Assembly (NCBI GenBank): GCA_903870305.1
Contig: CAIQCM010000157.1
Span: 1-17,323 of the forward strand
Direction: 5' to 3'
Source: an uncultured bacterium
Lineage (GTDB): Bacteria; Patescibacteriota; Patescibacteriia; CAIQCM01
DNA: 17,323 nucleotides
In this document: in pieces, positions 7,770 through 13,397 of the stretch
Layout of the letters: each line of letters begins with the position of its first letter
Position numbering within the stretch: the stretch's first letter is position 1
Notes under the pieces: model-generated
What the model was told of the DNA's origin: nothing
Databases searched by the model: none
What the model saw: the letters and a program-made list of their open reading frames with translations, nothing else
Made by a program: the position numbers and the translations under genes

Positions 7770-7967
7770 ATGGCCCGACAATGTTCCAACTGCAAACGCG
7801 GCTTCATGACTAGCGTTTCCAGGAGCCACTCGCATATTGCCACCAAGCGCCGCCAGAATGTGAACCTGCAAATGCGCCGCGTGGACGGCGAAAAGGTCTT
7901 GGTCTGCGCCGCCTGCATTAAGGCGACCAAGAAAGTCAAAAAGACCGCTGTCAAAGCAACCAAATAA
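7770..7967 (+). CDS. rpmB: 50S ribosomal protein L28
   Basis: A large-subunit protein needed for late assembly and 70S formation. Its 65 residues carry MARQCSNCKRGFMTSVSRSH, the SHSHIATKRRQNVNLQ core and a C-terminal CAAC. Two cysteine pairs (CSNC near 5-8 and CAAC near 46-49) indicate the zinc-binding form of L28. The tail is lysine- and alanine-rich. It has its own promoter at 7694 and a strong terminator directly after it, so it is a single transcription unit. The repeat array before the ATG leaves no Shine-Dalgarno site. Confidence 0.96.
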   Translation: MARQCSNCKRGFMTSVSRSHSHIATKRRQNVNLQMRRVDGEKVLVCAACIKATKKVKKTAVKATK

Positions 7968-7971
7968 CACC

Positions 7972-8002
7972 AACAAAAGATCGCCATCGGCGATCTTTTG
8001 TT
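7972..8002 (+). terminator. Rho-independent terminator after rpmB
   Basis: AACAAAAGATCGCC, loop atc, GGCGATCTTTTGTT: a perfect 14-bp stem containing the T-run. The -10 box of the next gene starts two bases after it. Confidence 0.92.
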
Positions 8003-8003
8003 A

Positions 8004-8009
8004 TATAAT
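8004..8009 (+). promoter_or_regulatory. Consensus -10 box at a probably leaderless gene
   Basis: TATAAT ends 6 bases before the ATG at 8016, so a start point 7 bases downstream would fall on the A of the ATG. No clear -35 box is seen because the terminator stem occupies that position. Confidence 0.65.
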
Positions 8010-8015
8010 GGGATC

Positions 8016-8474
8016 ATGAAACGCAAACTCGCTATCTCGGCCGTCGTTATCGCGCTCATTGGTTTAGTCGTCTCGCTCGCGCTCCTGCGCAAACCGGCGG
8101 CAAAACCGGCCGCGGTCACGCAAACGCCGGCCAAGCAGAACCCGCCCATCATTCAAACCGGTACCGTGCCGGCGCTTTCTGTCGACTCGCCTCAGCCGGC
8201 CGGCGATACGATCACGGTCGCGAAGGTCGCGTTGCCCATCCACGGCTTTGTCGTGATCCGCGACGCGGCGACGAACTCGATCGTCGGCGCAAGCAATGTC
8301 ATCATTTTTCCGGAAACGATGAACACGAAGATCGCTGCGACCGTGACAAAGGGACATAAATACATCGCCGAGATCCATGCCGATGGAGACAACAACGGGA
8401 TCTTCGACCCCGCACACGATCCGCCTTTCATCGTGAACGGAAAAACCGTGAGCGCGGCATTCAAGGTCAAATAA
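8016..8474 (+). CDS. Membrane-anchored protein with a DUF7282-like domain
   Basis: 152 residues. The N-terminus MKRKLAISAVVIALIGLVVS is a basic start and one transmembrane helix, suggesting an anchored extracellular protein. A Pro/Ala-rich linker (about 26-60) leads to a beta-rich domain with LPIHGFVVIRDAATNSIVGAS, KYIAEIHADGDNNGIFD and AHDPPF. This pattern recalls DUF7282 domains, which have no established function; Asp/Asn-rich GDNNGIFD could bind metal (inference). The ATG at 8016 was chosen because it begins the basic, hydrophobic signal-anchor and TATAAT lies 6 bases before it; an upstream TTG at 7998 would put that -10 inside the gene. It is a single gene ending in a bidirectional terminator. 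Confidence 0.85.
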   Translation: MKRKLAISAVVIALIGLVVSLALLRKPAAKPAAVTQTPAKQNPPIIQTGTVPALSVDSPQPAGDTITVAKVALPIHGFVVIRDAATNSIVGASNVIIFPETMNTKIAATVTKGHKYIAEIHADGDNNGIFDPAHDPPFIVNGKTVSAAFKVK

Positions 8475-8512
8475 AAAAGAAATATCCCGCTTAAGCGGGA
8501 TATTTCTTTTTT
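8473..8512. terminator. Bidirectional terminator between convergent genes
   Basis: A perfect 18-bp stem (AAAAAAGAAATATCCCGC and its complement) around TTAA. It starts inside the stop codon of the 8016-8474 gene and ends 2 bases before the stop of the convergent 8515-8763 gene, so it serves both strands. Confidence 0.94.
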
Positions 8513-8514
8513 AT

Positions 8515-8763
8515 TCAATTCAAGGGATTAAGCTCGAAATCTTTTCGAGCTTCGGCAACCGCTCGGTAAGCCTTTTCTTCCGAATCAAAAATCACTTCAC
8601 CGTATTCATCGGCGCAAGGCTTGCCCTTGGCGTCCAGTCCGCCGGTAACCGGAAGACGGACGACAAACTTGCCATCCCGGCTCTTGATCTCGTATGGCTG
8701 AAGATCGACACGGAGAAACGGTTCATTGGGAACCGCCTCATGAGACAGTGATTCGATCGACAT
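8515..8763 (-). CDS. Small unknown protein, 82 residues
   Basis: An acidic soluble protein starting MSIESLSHEAVPNEPFLRVD. It contains IKSRDGKFVVRLPVTGGLDA and EYGEVIFDSEEKAYRAVAEA, which suggests a short beta hairpin followed by a helix. I do not recognise a family and it has no membrane segment. The ATG at 8763 was preferred over an in-frame start at 8805 because a -10-like TAAAAT (8775-8780) lies between them. It shares a terminator with the convergent gene, and tRNA-Pro lies upstream on the same strand. Confidence 0.75.
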   Translation of the reverse strand: MSIESLSHEAVPNEPFLRVDLQPYEIKSRDGKFVVRLPVTGGLDAKGKPCADEYGEVIFDSEEKAYRAVAEARKDFELNPLN

Positions 8764-8816
8764 AATCAACGAAGATTTTATCAGTGAGACTGGAATATTC
8801 CTCAATCAACACTCTG

Positions 8817-8888
8817 TCGGGGCGACTGGAGTCGAACCAGCAATCTCATGCACCCCATGCATGCGCGATGCCGCTACGCTACGCCCCG
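8817..8888 (-). tRNA. tRNA-Pro, anticodon GGG
   Basis: A complete 72-base cloverleaf on the minus strand. Acceptor CGGGGCG pairs with CGCCCCG (7 bp), the D stem is GCG/CGC, and the anticodon stem CATGC/GCATG holds the loop ATGGGGT (T33, anticodon GGG, G37). The T stem GCTGG/CCAGT holds TTCGACT, and the discriminator is A. G37 and an A32-T38 pair fit bacterial tRNA-Pro(GGG). CCA is not encoded. A 43-base part (8841-8883) is repeated at 8905-8947. Confidence 0.95.
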
Positions 8889-8904
8889 ACACAATGTTGA
8901 TTGT

Positions 8905-9033
8905 CAATCTCATGCACCCCATGCATGCGCGATGCCGCTACGCTACGGACGCGAAGCGAGGAATAAAATGGCAGCGAACTGATATTTTTTCCGAACGAGC
9001 GTCCGTATGGCGCAACGCGCCATACGCCCCGAC
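8905..9033 (-). pseudogene. Truncated, interrupted second copy of tRNA-Pro
   Basis: 8905-8947 is identical over 43 bases to 8841-8883 of the tRNA (D arm, anticodon arm and variable loop). The 5' acceptor end is found again at 9023-9033 (12 bases TACGCCCCGACA shared, 9023-9034), separated by about 75 inserted bases. The T arm and 3' acceptor strand are missing, so it cannot be a working tRNA. It reads as a partial tandem duplication later split by an insertion. Confidence 0.75.
8948..9022. repeat. 75-bp palindrome-rich insert within the tRNA-Pro fragment
   Basis: It is flanked by the 4-base direct repeat TACG (8944-8947 and 9023-9026). It contains two stems: TACGGACGC/GCGTCCGTA (8944-8952 with 8999-9007) and a perfect 10-bp hairpin CGTATGGCGC, AAC, GCGCCATACG (9004-9026). 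It may be a miniature mobile or REP-like element with a 4-bp target duplication (inference). There is no open reading frame in it. Confidence 0.5.
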
Positions 9034-9066
9034 ATTGTTTTGGATGACCATTTGATATTACTAATA

Positions 9067-9105
9067 TAAAAGAAAAGAGGCAAGGGCGCGTACGCACCTT
9101 GCCTC
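9067..9105 (-). terminator. Rho-independent terminator after the 9124-9678 gene
   Basis: Minus strand GAGGCAAGG and CCTTGCCTC pair (9 bp) around an 11-base loop containing the palindrome gcgtacgc, followed by TTTTCTTTT. Confidence 0.9.
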
Positions 9106-9123
9106 ATCGATGATCTGATCCTT

Positions 9124-9678
9124 CTACGCGTTCATGGACGATGGGGCGAGTATTTGCCGACTCTCACGCGCCGCTTCCGGATCGGGGAAAAGCGCCATGG
9201 CGGCCGCTTCGGTCTCCATCGAGATACTGATCGTGGTCGCGGCGTGCTTGGTCAACACTCTCCGATATCCGTCGCCGCGCCCTTCGGCCGGATCCAGAAG
9301 CACGACCTTTCGCAGTCCGGCAATATTCTCGCCATCAACCAAACGCAATCCCTTAAAGAAACGGTACGGGGGAATGAATTTCATGCCCAACGGGATGTTC
9401 GTCGAGCCGTGAGTGACAACGATGATCCCCTCGCCGCGCGTACAGTTGTTGCGCGCTTCGAACGAAGCGAAGTTCATACCGCCTTCGCCAATTAGGAAAA
9501 CGGGGTGGGGGTTCATTTCGCGCGGATCAATACACTTCTGTTTGCAGCCGGCTTCGTTCTTCCACCTGTTGCCATAGTCGATGTTCCGCGCATATCCGAT
9601 CAAGGCGATGGCTTGCTCCAGCGTCGCGCAAGCCAGATCATCACCGCGAAAACAAGCGATCAATAATTTACTTGCCAT
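9124..9678 (-). CDS. Unknown protein, second gene of an overlapping pair
   Basis: 184 residues, family not recognised. It starts MASKLLIACFRGDDLACATL, a short beta strand followed by a Gly-Asp loop and a helix. Later it has a cysteine-containing stretch (NEAGCKQKCIDPRE), EGIIVVTHGSTN, and KVVLLDPAEGRGDGYRRVL. The look is of an alpha/beta cytosolic domain; there is no membrane segment. The ATG at 9678 overlaps the last codons of the upstream gene by 11 bases and has GGAGG 6 bases before it, so the two are translationally coupled. The upstream partner begins with a similar pattern (IKVILCHAGDASAAM), which hints at distant relation between them (weak inference). A terminator follows. Confidence 0.8.
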   Translation of the reverse strand: MASKLLIACFRGDDLACATLEQAIALIGYARNIDYGNRWKNEAGCKQKCIDPREMNPHPVFLIGEGGMNFASFEARNNCTRGEGIIVVTHGSTNIPLGMKFIPPYRFFKGLRLVDGENIAGLRKVVLLDPAEGRGDGYRRVLTKHAATTISISMETEAAAMALFPDPEAARESRQILAPSSMNA

Positions 9679-10240
9679 CTTGCACCTCCGCCGGCGCGTT
9701 GCGCCGCGCTTTTTTTGTTTTTGGTCTCGGGCCGAGAACGTACCCGGAAATGACCCGCACGCCGTCGGAAACGGCATTCAGTATCGCGGGGTCGTCGGAT
9801 GAAGCGCCCCTGAGATCGTTTATGACCAAGGCCGAATCAAAACCGCTGATCCTCAAATACCTATTACTCGGCTCGATCAAGACAAACGGCTTTTCCACAG
9901 TATCTTTCGGCTCAAGCTCAAGCCATGCCTCATGGTTGCTCATGACCGTCACGTAGAACACCTCCGAGTATTTGAGACCGGCGCGTTCCAGAAAGGTCGC
10001 TCTGGAAATTGAATTCGGAAGCAGTGTGACAACTTCAACATTAACCGTTTTTTCGTCACCCGCACGCCGTAACTCGACGACCCGACGATAGAAGATCGTC
10101 GTTGTGCCATCTTTGACCATTTCGCGCGAGAGCAAGCGCCGGCGAAAATTTCCCGTGAGATCGCTCGAAGCAAGAATTCCCAAGAGCATGGCGGCCGAAG
10201 CGTCACCGGCGTGGCAAAGTATCACTTTAATATCACTCAT
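9668..10240 (-). CDS. Unknown protein, first gene of an overlapping pair
   Basis: 190 residues, family not recognised. It begins MSDIKVILCHAGDASAAMLL and is predicted alpha/beta, with strands such as TTTIFYRRVVELR, VNVEVVTLLP, VFYVTVMS and FDSALVINDLRG. The C-terminal tail (GPRPKTKKARRNA) is basic. No membrane segment or catalytic signature is visible. The ATG at 10240 has AAGGAGGT 6 bases upstream, an almost perfect Shine-Dalgarno site that is rare in this window. It is co-transcribed with the 9124-9678 gene, which overlaps its end. Two terminator-like hairpins separate it from ndk, and the nearer one may attenuate transcription of the pair (inference). Confidence 0.82.
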   Translation of the reverse strand: MSDIKVILCHAGDASAAMLLGILASSDLTGNFRRRLLSREMVKDGTTTIFYRRVVELRRAGDEKTVNVEVVTLLPNSISRATFLERAGLKYSEVFYVTVMSNHEAWLELEPKDTVEKPFVLIEPSNRYLRISGFDSALVINDLRGASSDDPAILNAVSDGVRVISGYVLGPRPKTKKARRNAPAEVQDGK

Positions 10241-10246
10241 CTCTTA

Positions 10247-10254
10247 ACCTCCTT
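10247..10254 (-). promoter_or_regulatory. Strong Shine-Dalgarno site
   Basis: AAGGAGGT on the minus strand, 6 bases before the ATG at 10240. Most other genes in the window lack such a site. Confidence 0.85.
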
Positions 10255-10273
10255 TTTCAATTGTCAGGGTCCT

Positions 10274-10307
10274 GAAAAAACAAAAACCCGGTTTTTGGCC
10301 GAGGGTT
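10274..10307 (-). terminator. Second terminator-like hairpin before the unknown gene pair
   Basis: Minus strand AACCC and GGGTT pair (5 bp), with a further GG/CC across a small bulge, and are followed by TTTTTGTTTTTTC. It lies only about 20 bases upstream of the Shine-Dalgarno site of the 10240 gene. It is either a backup terminator for ndk or an attenuator for the pair. Confidence 0.55.
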
Positions 10308-10313
10308 GATGAT

Positions 10314-10350
10314 AACAAAGCCCGCGTCCTTTTGTCAAAAGGCGCGGGCT
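10314..10350 (-). terminator. Rho-independent terminator after ndk
   Basis: Minus strand AGCCCGCG/CGCGGGCT (8 bp), then, across one bulged A, CCTTTT/AAAAGG (6 bp) around loop gac, followed by ttgtt. It lies 18 bases after the ndk stop. Confidence 0.85.
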
Positions 10351-10368
10351 GATTGATCGATGCTTTTA

Positions 10369-10959
10369 TTATTTCGACAAAAACCAGTCCGGATCGTATT
10401 GCACGCGATCGTTAACGTGCTCGTACTTGTAAAGCTCGGTATCGGTGAACCAGATTCCGATCTCATGCTCCGCCTCCTTAACATTTCCGGAAGCATGCAC
10501 CAAATTGCGGATCGGGCGATTCTGGGTGTTCGAGAGGGCATAGCTGTCATGCGACAGATCGCCGCGAATGGTGCCCGGGGTCGCCGAGGCCGGTTCGGTG
10601 TTGCCGACCATTTTTCGAATCAAGGAGACCGCGGTTTCGCCTTCCCAGACCATGGCGACGACCGGCGAGGACTTTAAGAAATTTACCAGTCCTTCCTTGA
10701 TCGACTTGCCATACGCCTGATGATCGGTGAACGGAAACTTTTCGCCGACCGATTCGTACTTGGCCTTGGCTTTGGTATAAACGCCCAGCATCCACTCGTC
10801 GGTCAAAGTGTAGTGCTTCTCAACATCGTCATGCGTTGGGTGGACCATTTTGATCGCAACGAGTTTTAATCCGACGCGCTCAAAACGGCCGATGATCTCG
10901 GAAATTAGTCCACGCTGGACGCCGTCGGGTTTGATGAGGACGAGTGATTTTTCGATCAT
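10369..10959 (-). CDS. ndk: Nucleoside diphosphate kinase with an insertion
   Basis: Transfers the terminal phosphate between nucleoside triphosphates and diphosphates through a phosphohistidine. Motifs: EKSLVLIKPDGV (3-14), NTEPASATPGTIRGDL (120-135) and NLVHASGNVKEAEHEI (152-167) with catalytic His155. At 196 residues it is about 50 longer than the common 140-150. Most of the excess is an insertion near residues 50-92 (YTKAKAKYESVGEKFPFTDH and neighbours). The family motif NxxHGSDS is changed to NLVHASGN, although the histidine is kept. The ATG at 10959 begins the conserved N-terminus; the upstream in-frame ATG at 10998 would translate the repeat array as 13 extra residues. It lies downstream of the ComEC nuclease-like gene across a long hairpin. 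Confidence 0.95.
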   Translation of the reverse strand: MIEKSLVLIKPDGVQRGLISEIIGRFERVGLKLVAIKMVHPTHDDVEKHYTLTDEWMLGVYTKAKAKYESVGEKFPFTDHQAYGKSIKEGLVNFLKSSPVVAMVWEGETAVSLIRKMVGNTEPASATPGTIRGDLSHDSYALSNTQNRPIRNLVHASGNVKEAEHEIGIWFTDTELYKYEHVNDRVQYDPDWFLSK

Positions 10960-10967
10960 AGTATTCG

Positions 10968-11051
10968 AATGAAGCATTAAACATGAAGCATGAAACATTT
11001 TAACGACCGGATCCGTATGAATGTTTCATGTTGCGTGTTTCATGTTTCATT
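10968..11051. repeat. Long imperfect hairpin built from atgtttcatg-type repeats
   Basis: 10968-10999 and 11020-11051 are 32-base arms that pair at 27 of 32 positions around a 20-base loop. Each arm is itself a run of degenerate catgaa/ttcatg repeats. It fills almost the whole spacer, ending 8 bases from the ndk ATG and 7 bases from the stop of the 11059-11982 gene. There is no T-run typical of a terminator. Confidence 0.85.
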
Positions 11052-11058
11052 TTCCAAA

Positions 11059-11982
11059 CTATCGTACCCTCTCCGAGGCCACTTGTAAAGATGATCCGTC
11101 TGTCAAAGCCGTGACCGTGCCATTCTCGTCCGTCCGATATCCGACAATGCCTTTGTTCTTAATGAGTTGCATGACCCGCCAAGCGGGGTTGCCGTATGGG
11201 TTCTTCGCTCCGACCGAAGTGGCGGCGTAAACGGGCGCCACCGCGTCAATGAATTTTTCACTCGTCGAATAATTGCTGCCATGATGCCCGACCTTTAAAA
11301 AATCCGCTTTTAGATCGTCGGGGGCGGCCATGAGCTTATCCTCGATCACGGTCGTCGCGTCGCCCATAAGCAAAAAACGTTTTTGCCCAAACTTGAGCAT
11401 GCCGACGATCGAGGAATCGTTAAGCCCGTCGGAATTGCCATCGTGTTCGCTCCCGCGGATCCCCGCTTCGGTGCCGGCGGACAATACGTCGTATTCCATA
11501 TCGCCAACGCGCTCGGTCTTTATCTTTTGCGGATCATCGACGGGAATATTGTTTTGCATGATCTCGGAGCGCCAGGTTCGGAACGACACGATCGGCGCGG
11601 TCACGTCGGTGGCCATTATCTTATCGACCTTGTATCGCGACAAGACCTGCGCCAACCCGTTCACATGATCGGAATGCGGATGCGTGAGAATGACAAGGTC
11701 GATCTCCCGGTCGCCGGCGGGCATCGCGTTTCCCAAGCGTTCGAGGACCGTGCTATCGGGTCCGCCATCGATCAAGATCTGCTTGTCACCAACTTGGGCC
11801 AAAATGGAATCGCCTTGGCCGACGTCAAAAACCGTAAGCGACATTTGACCGGCGGTCGCCTTCGAGCTGAGCGCGACCGGCGCGGTCGCGCGTTCGAGCG
11901 CCGGCACGCCCACCATAAGCGAGCCGCCCAGGGCGAATGCGAGCGTCCAGCTTTTAATTTTCTTTTTGGTGAAGATCGTCAT
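11059..11982 (-). CDS. ComEC C-terminal part as a separate gene: metallo-beta-lactamase fold protein
   Basis: 307 residues. An N-terminal hydrophobic helix (about 11-28) precedes a metallo-beta-lactamase domain of the ComEC/Rec2 type: FDVGQGDSILA (52-62), ILIDGG (69-74), THPHSDH zinc motif (100-106), MGD (206-208) and GHHGS (232-236). In full-length ComEC this domain follows the membrane channel and is thought to degrade one DNA strand during uptake. Here it is a separate gene whose ATG overlaps the end of the membrane-domain gene by 29 bases, in another reading frame. The two are probably translated together and work as one complex. The N-terminal helix would place the domain outside the membrane. 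Confidence 0.9.
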   Translation of the reverse strand: MTIFTKKKIKSWTLAFALGGSLMVGVPALERATAPVALSSKATAGQMSLTVFDVGQGDSILAQVGDKQILIDGGPDSTVLERLGNAMPAGDREIDLVILTHPHSDHVNGLAQVLSRYKVDKIMATDVTAPIVSFRTWRSEIMQNNIPVDDPQKIKTERVGDMEYDVLSAGTEAGIRGSEHDGNSDGLNDSSIVGMLKFGQKRFLLMGDATTVIEDKLMAAPDDLKADFLKVGHHGSNYSTSEKFIDAVAPVYAATSVGAKNPYGNPAWRVMQLIKNKGIVGYRTDENGTVTALTDGSSLQVASERVR

Positions 11983-13150
11983 AATGTTTCAGCGTCATCC
12001 AGACCATGCCCGCCGTCATGAGCGCGGCGGCGGTCAAGTTGAAAGAGACGCCGGCGATCGATGCGCCGGGAACGCGAGCGAATAATTTAACGACCGAAAT
12101 ATCATAATTGGTGAAGAACAAGGTTATGGCGCCGCAAAAGGCCGTAAGCGGCGAAATGATCGATGAAACGATCGCGCCAAGAAAGCCGACCAGCATGGTT
12201 GGCGCGACGAACGGCAGGAGAAGCACATTGGTCGGCAGCGCCACGAGCGAGAATTGCCCGAACGCCGCGAGCGCCACCGGCAAAGTCGCCAGGGTCGCGG
12301 CCAAGGTCCCGGCAACCGTGCCGCGCAGATCATAGCGGTCGGGCAAAAACTTAACGAACGGCGCAAAAAACGGCGACAAATAAACCATGCCCAAACAACC
12401 TGCGACGGAAAGCAAAAAACCGACGTCCGTTGCCATGACCCTTGGAGAAACCAATAACATGAGCGCGGCGGCATAGGAAACGGCGCGGCCCTGCGCCGAA
12501 GGGCGGCCGCTCGCAAATGCCACATTCGCAAAAACGGCCATGACCGCCGCGCGCACGAGCGAGGCGCCGACGCCGGTCATAATAACGAAGGCGATGACCG
12601 CGACGGTCGTGGCGACGAGGCGGGTCATCTTTTGCAAACGAAAGAACATAAAAATTGAATTGACCCACTTGCCGATCGAACTTATATTCCAGCCGGAAAG
12701 CGCCATCACGTGCGCCGTGCCGGTGGCAACGAAGGCGGCCTTGAGCGCGGGCGATCCGGCGCCGCCGCCAACGAGCAAGCCGTCGAGAAATCCCGCGTGC
12801 GGCTCGGGGAGCATGCGTCCCACCGCGGCAATGAGCCACGCTTTTGTTGCCGCAAGCGCGGGAAAATATTTGAGCAGATCAACGACATCGCCGCGACTCG
12901 ATAAATAACGAGCGACGCCGGCAAATATCAAACACGCGGCGACCGTAAGCATCCGCGTATTCTTATCTTTTAAAATAAAGCCGGATGCGAGCGCGAACAA
13001 AAAACAACCGAACATTGCGGGCTGTGCCCAGGCGGCATACGACGCCGGCGCGAAGACCGTCACCGCGACGATCCCGGCAATGAACGATCCGACCCAGACG
13101 AGCAACGATGCCGATGGAGAATTTGAAATTTTATCGAGCCATGGACGCAT
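11954..13150 (-). CDS. comEC: ComEC/Rec2 competence membrane domain, lacking the nuclease-like domain
   Basis: A membrane channel for taking up single-stranded DNA in natural transformation. It is a 398-residue protein with about ten hydrophobic segments. EPHAGFLDGLLVGG (about 116-130) and TGTAHVMALSGWN (143-155) are the diagnostic ComEC motifs. The chain ends at the last membrane helix (MTAGMVWMTLKHYDD); the metallo-beta-lactamase domain is on the next, overlapping gene. The ATG at 13150 was chosen because MRPWLDKISNS leads straight into the first helix; the in-frame ATG at 13195 would lie inside the IS110 left end. The IS left end lies only about 30 bases upstream, so the original promoter has probably been displaced. 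Confidence 0.92.
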   Translation of the reverse strand: MRPWLDKISNSPSASLLVWVGSFIAGIVAVTVFAPASYAAWAQPAMFGCFLFALASGFILKDKNTRMLTVAACLIFAGVARYLSSRGDVVDLLKYFPALAATKAWLIAAVGRMLPEPHAGFLDGLLVGGGAGSPALKAAFVATGTAHVMALSGWNISSIGKWVNSIFMFFRLQKMTRLVATTVAVIAFVIMTGVGASLVRAAVMAVFANVAFASGRPSAQGRAVSYAAALMLLVSPRVMATDVGFLLSVAGCLGMVYLSPFFAPFVKFLPDRYDLRGTVAGTLAATLATLPVALAAFGQFSLVALPTNVLLLPFVAPTMLVGFLGAIVSSIISPLTAFCGAITLFFTNYDISVVKLFARVPGASIAGVSFNLTAAALMTAGMVWMTLKHYDDLHQKEN

Positions 13151-13193
13151 GAAATTTACCGTTGTTACAATATGCCTGTCATATAAAGGACAC

Positions 13194-13350
13194 ATCCCCT
13201 TAATGGGGGTATCCTTGATCGAGGGAACGGAACAATGCTGTCAATGGCTTCGAGCCACGCGCAATGCCTTTTCGTTCCCTCTTGATCGGGACTCTCCGGA
13301 ACTCCGTTATCGGGTTAGGCCTTGAGCCTCTTTAACCAATATGACAGGGA
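13194..13350 (+). ncRNA. Candidate IS110 bridge RNA
   Basis: It follows the known order of a 5' stem-loop, target-binding loop and donor-binding loop. The 5' stem-loop is ATCCCC, loop ttaat, GGGGGT. The first large stem is GAGGGAACG/CGTTCCCTC (13221-13229 with 13273-13281). It encloses CTGTCA (13238-13243, equal to the left target half), hairpin TGGCT-tcg-AGCCA, and CGCAAT (13260-13265, complement of the right target half ATTGCG). The second loop holds CCGTTATCGGGT (13304-13315), which matches 10 of 12 bases of the right end of the element (14432-14443), then hairpin AGGC-cttga-GCCT, then CTTTA (13330-13334), complementary to TAAAG of the left end (13184-13188). The exact 5' and 3' ends are estimates. 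Confidence 0.8.
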
Positions 13351-13397
13351 ACGGCGAGATCGACCGATCGTTTAATAATTTTTAACGACATTTGAAT

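Noticed and set aside
8905..8947. Second functional tRNA gene
   Set aside because: The copy lacks the T arm and 3' acceptor strand and is separated from its 5' end by an insert.
9693..9705. GGCGCGTTGCGCC shared in reverse with the hairpin at 9009-9021 as a dispersed repeat
   Set aside because: The match is only 13 bases, itself nearly palindromic and GC-rich, and at 9693 it is within codons of the unknown gene; chance is likely.
10960..10998. N-terminal extension of ndk by 13 residues from an upstream ATG
   Set aside because: The extra residues are the repeat array read in frame; the conserved family start is at 10959.
13151..13195. Longer comEC start at 13195
   Set aside because: It would need codons from inside the IS110 left end; MRPWLDKISNS at 13150 leads directly into the first membrane helix.
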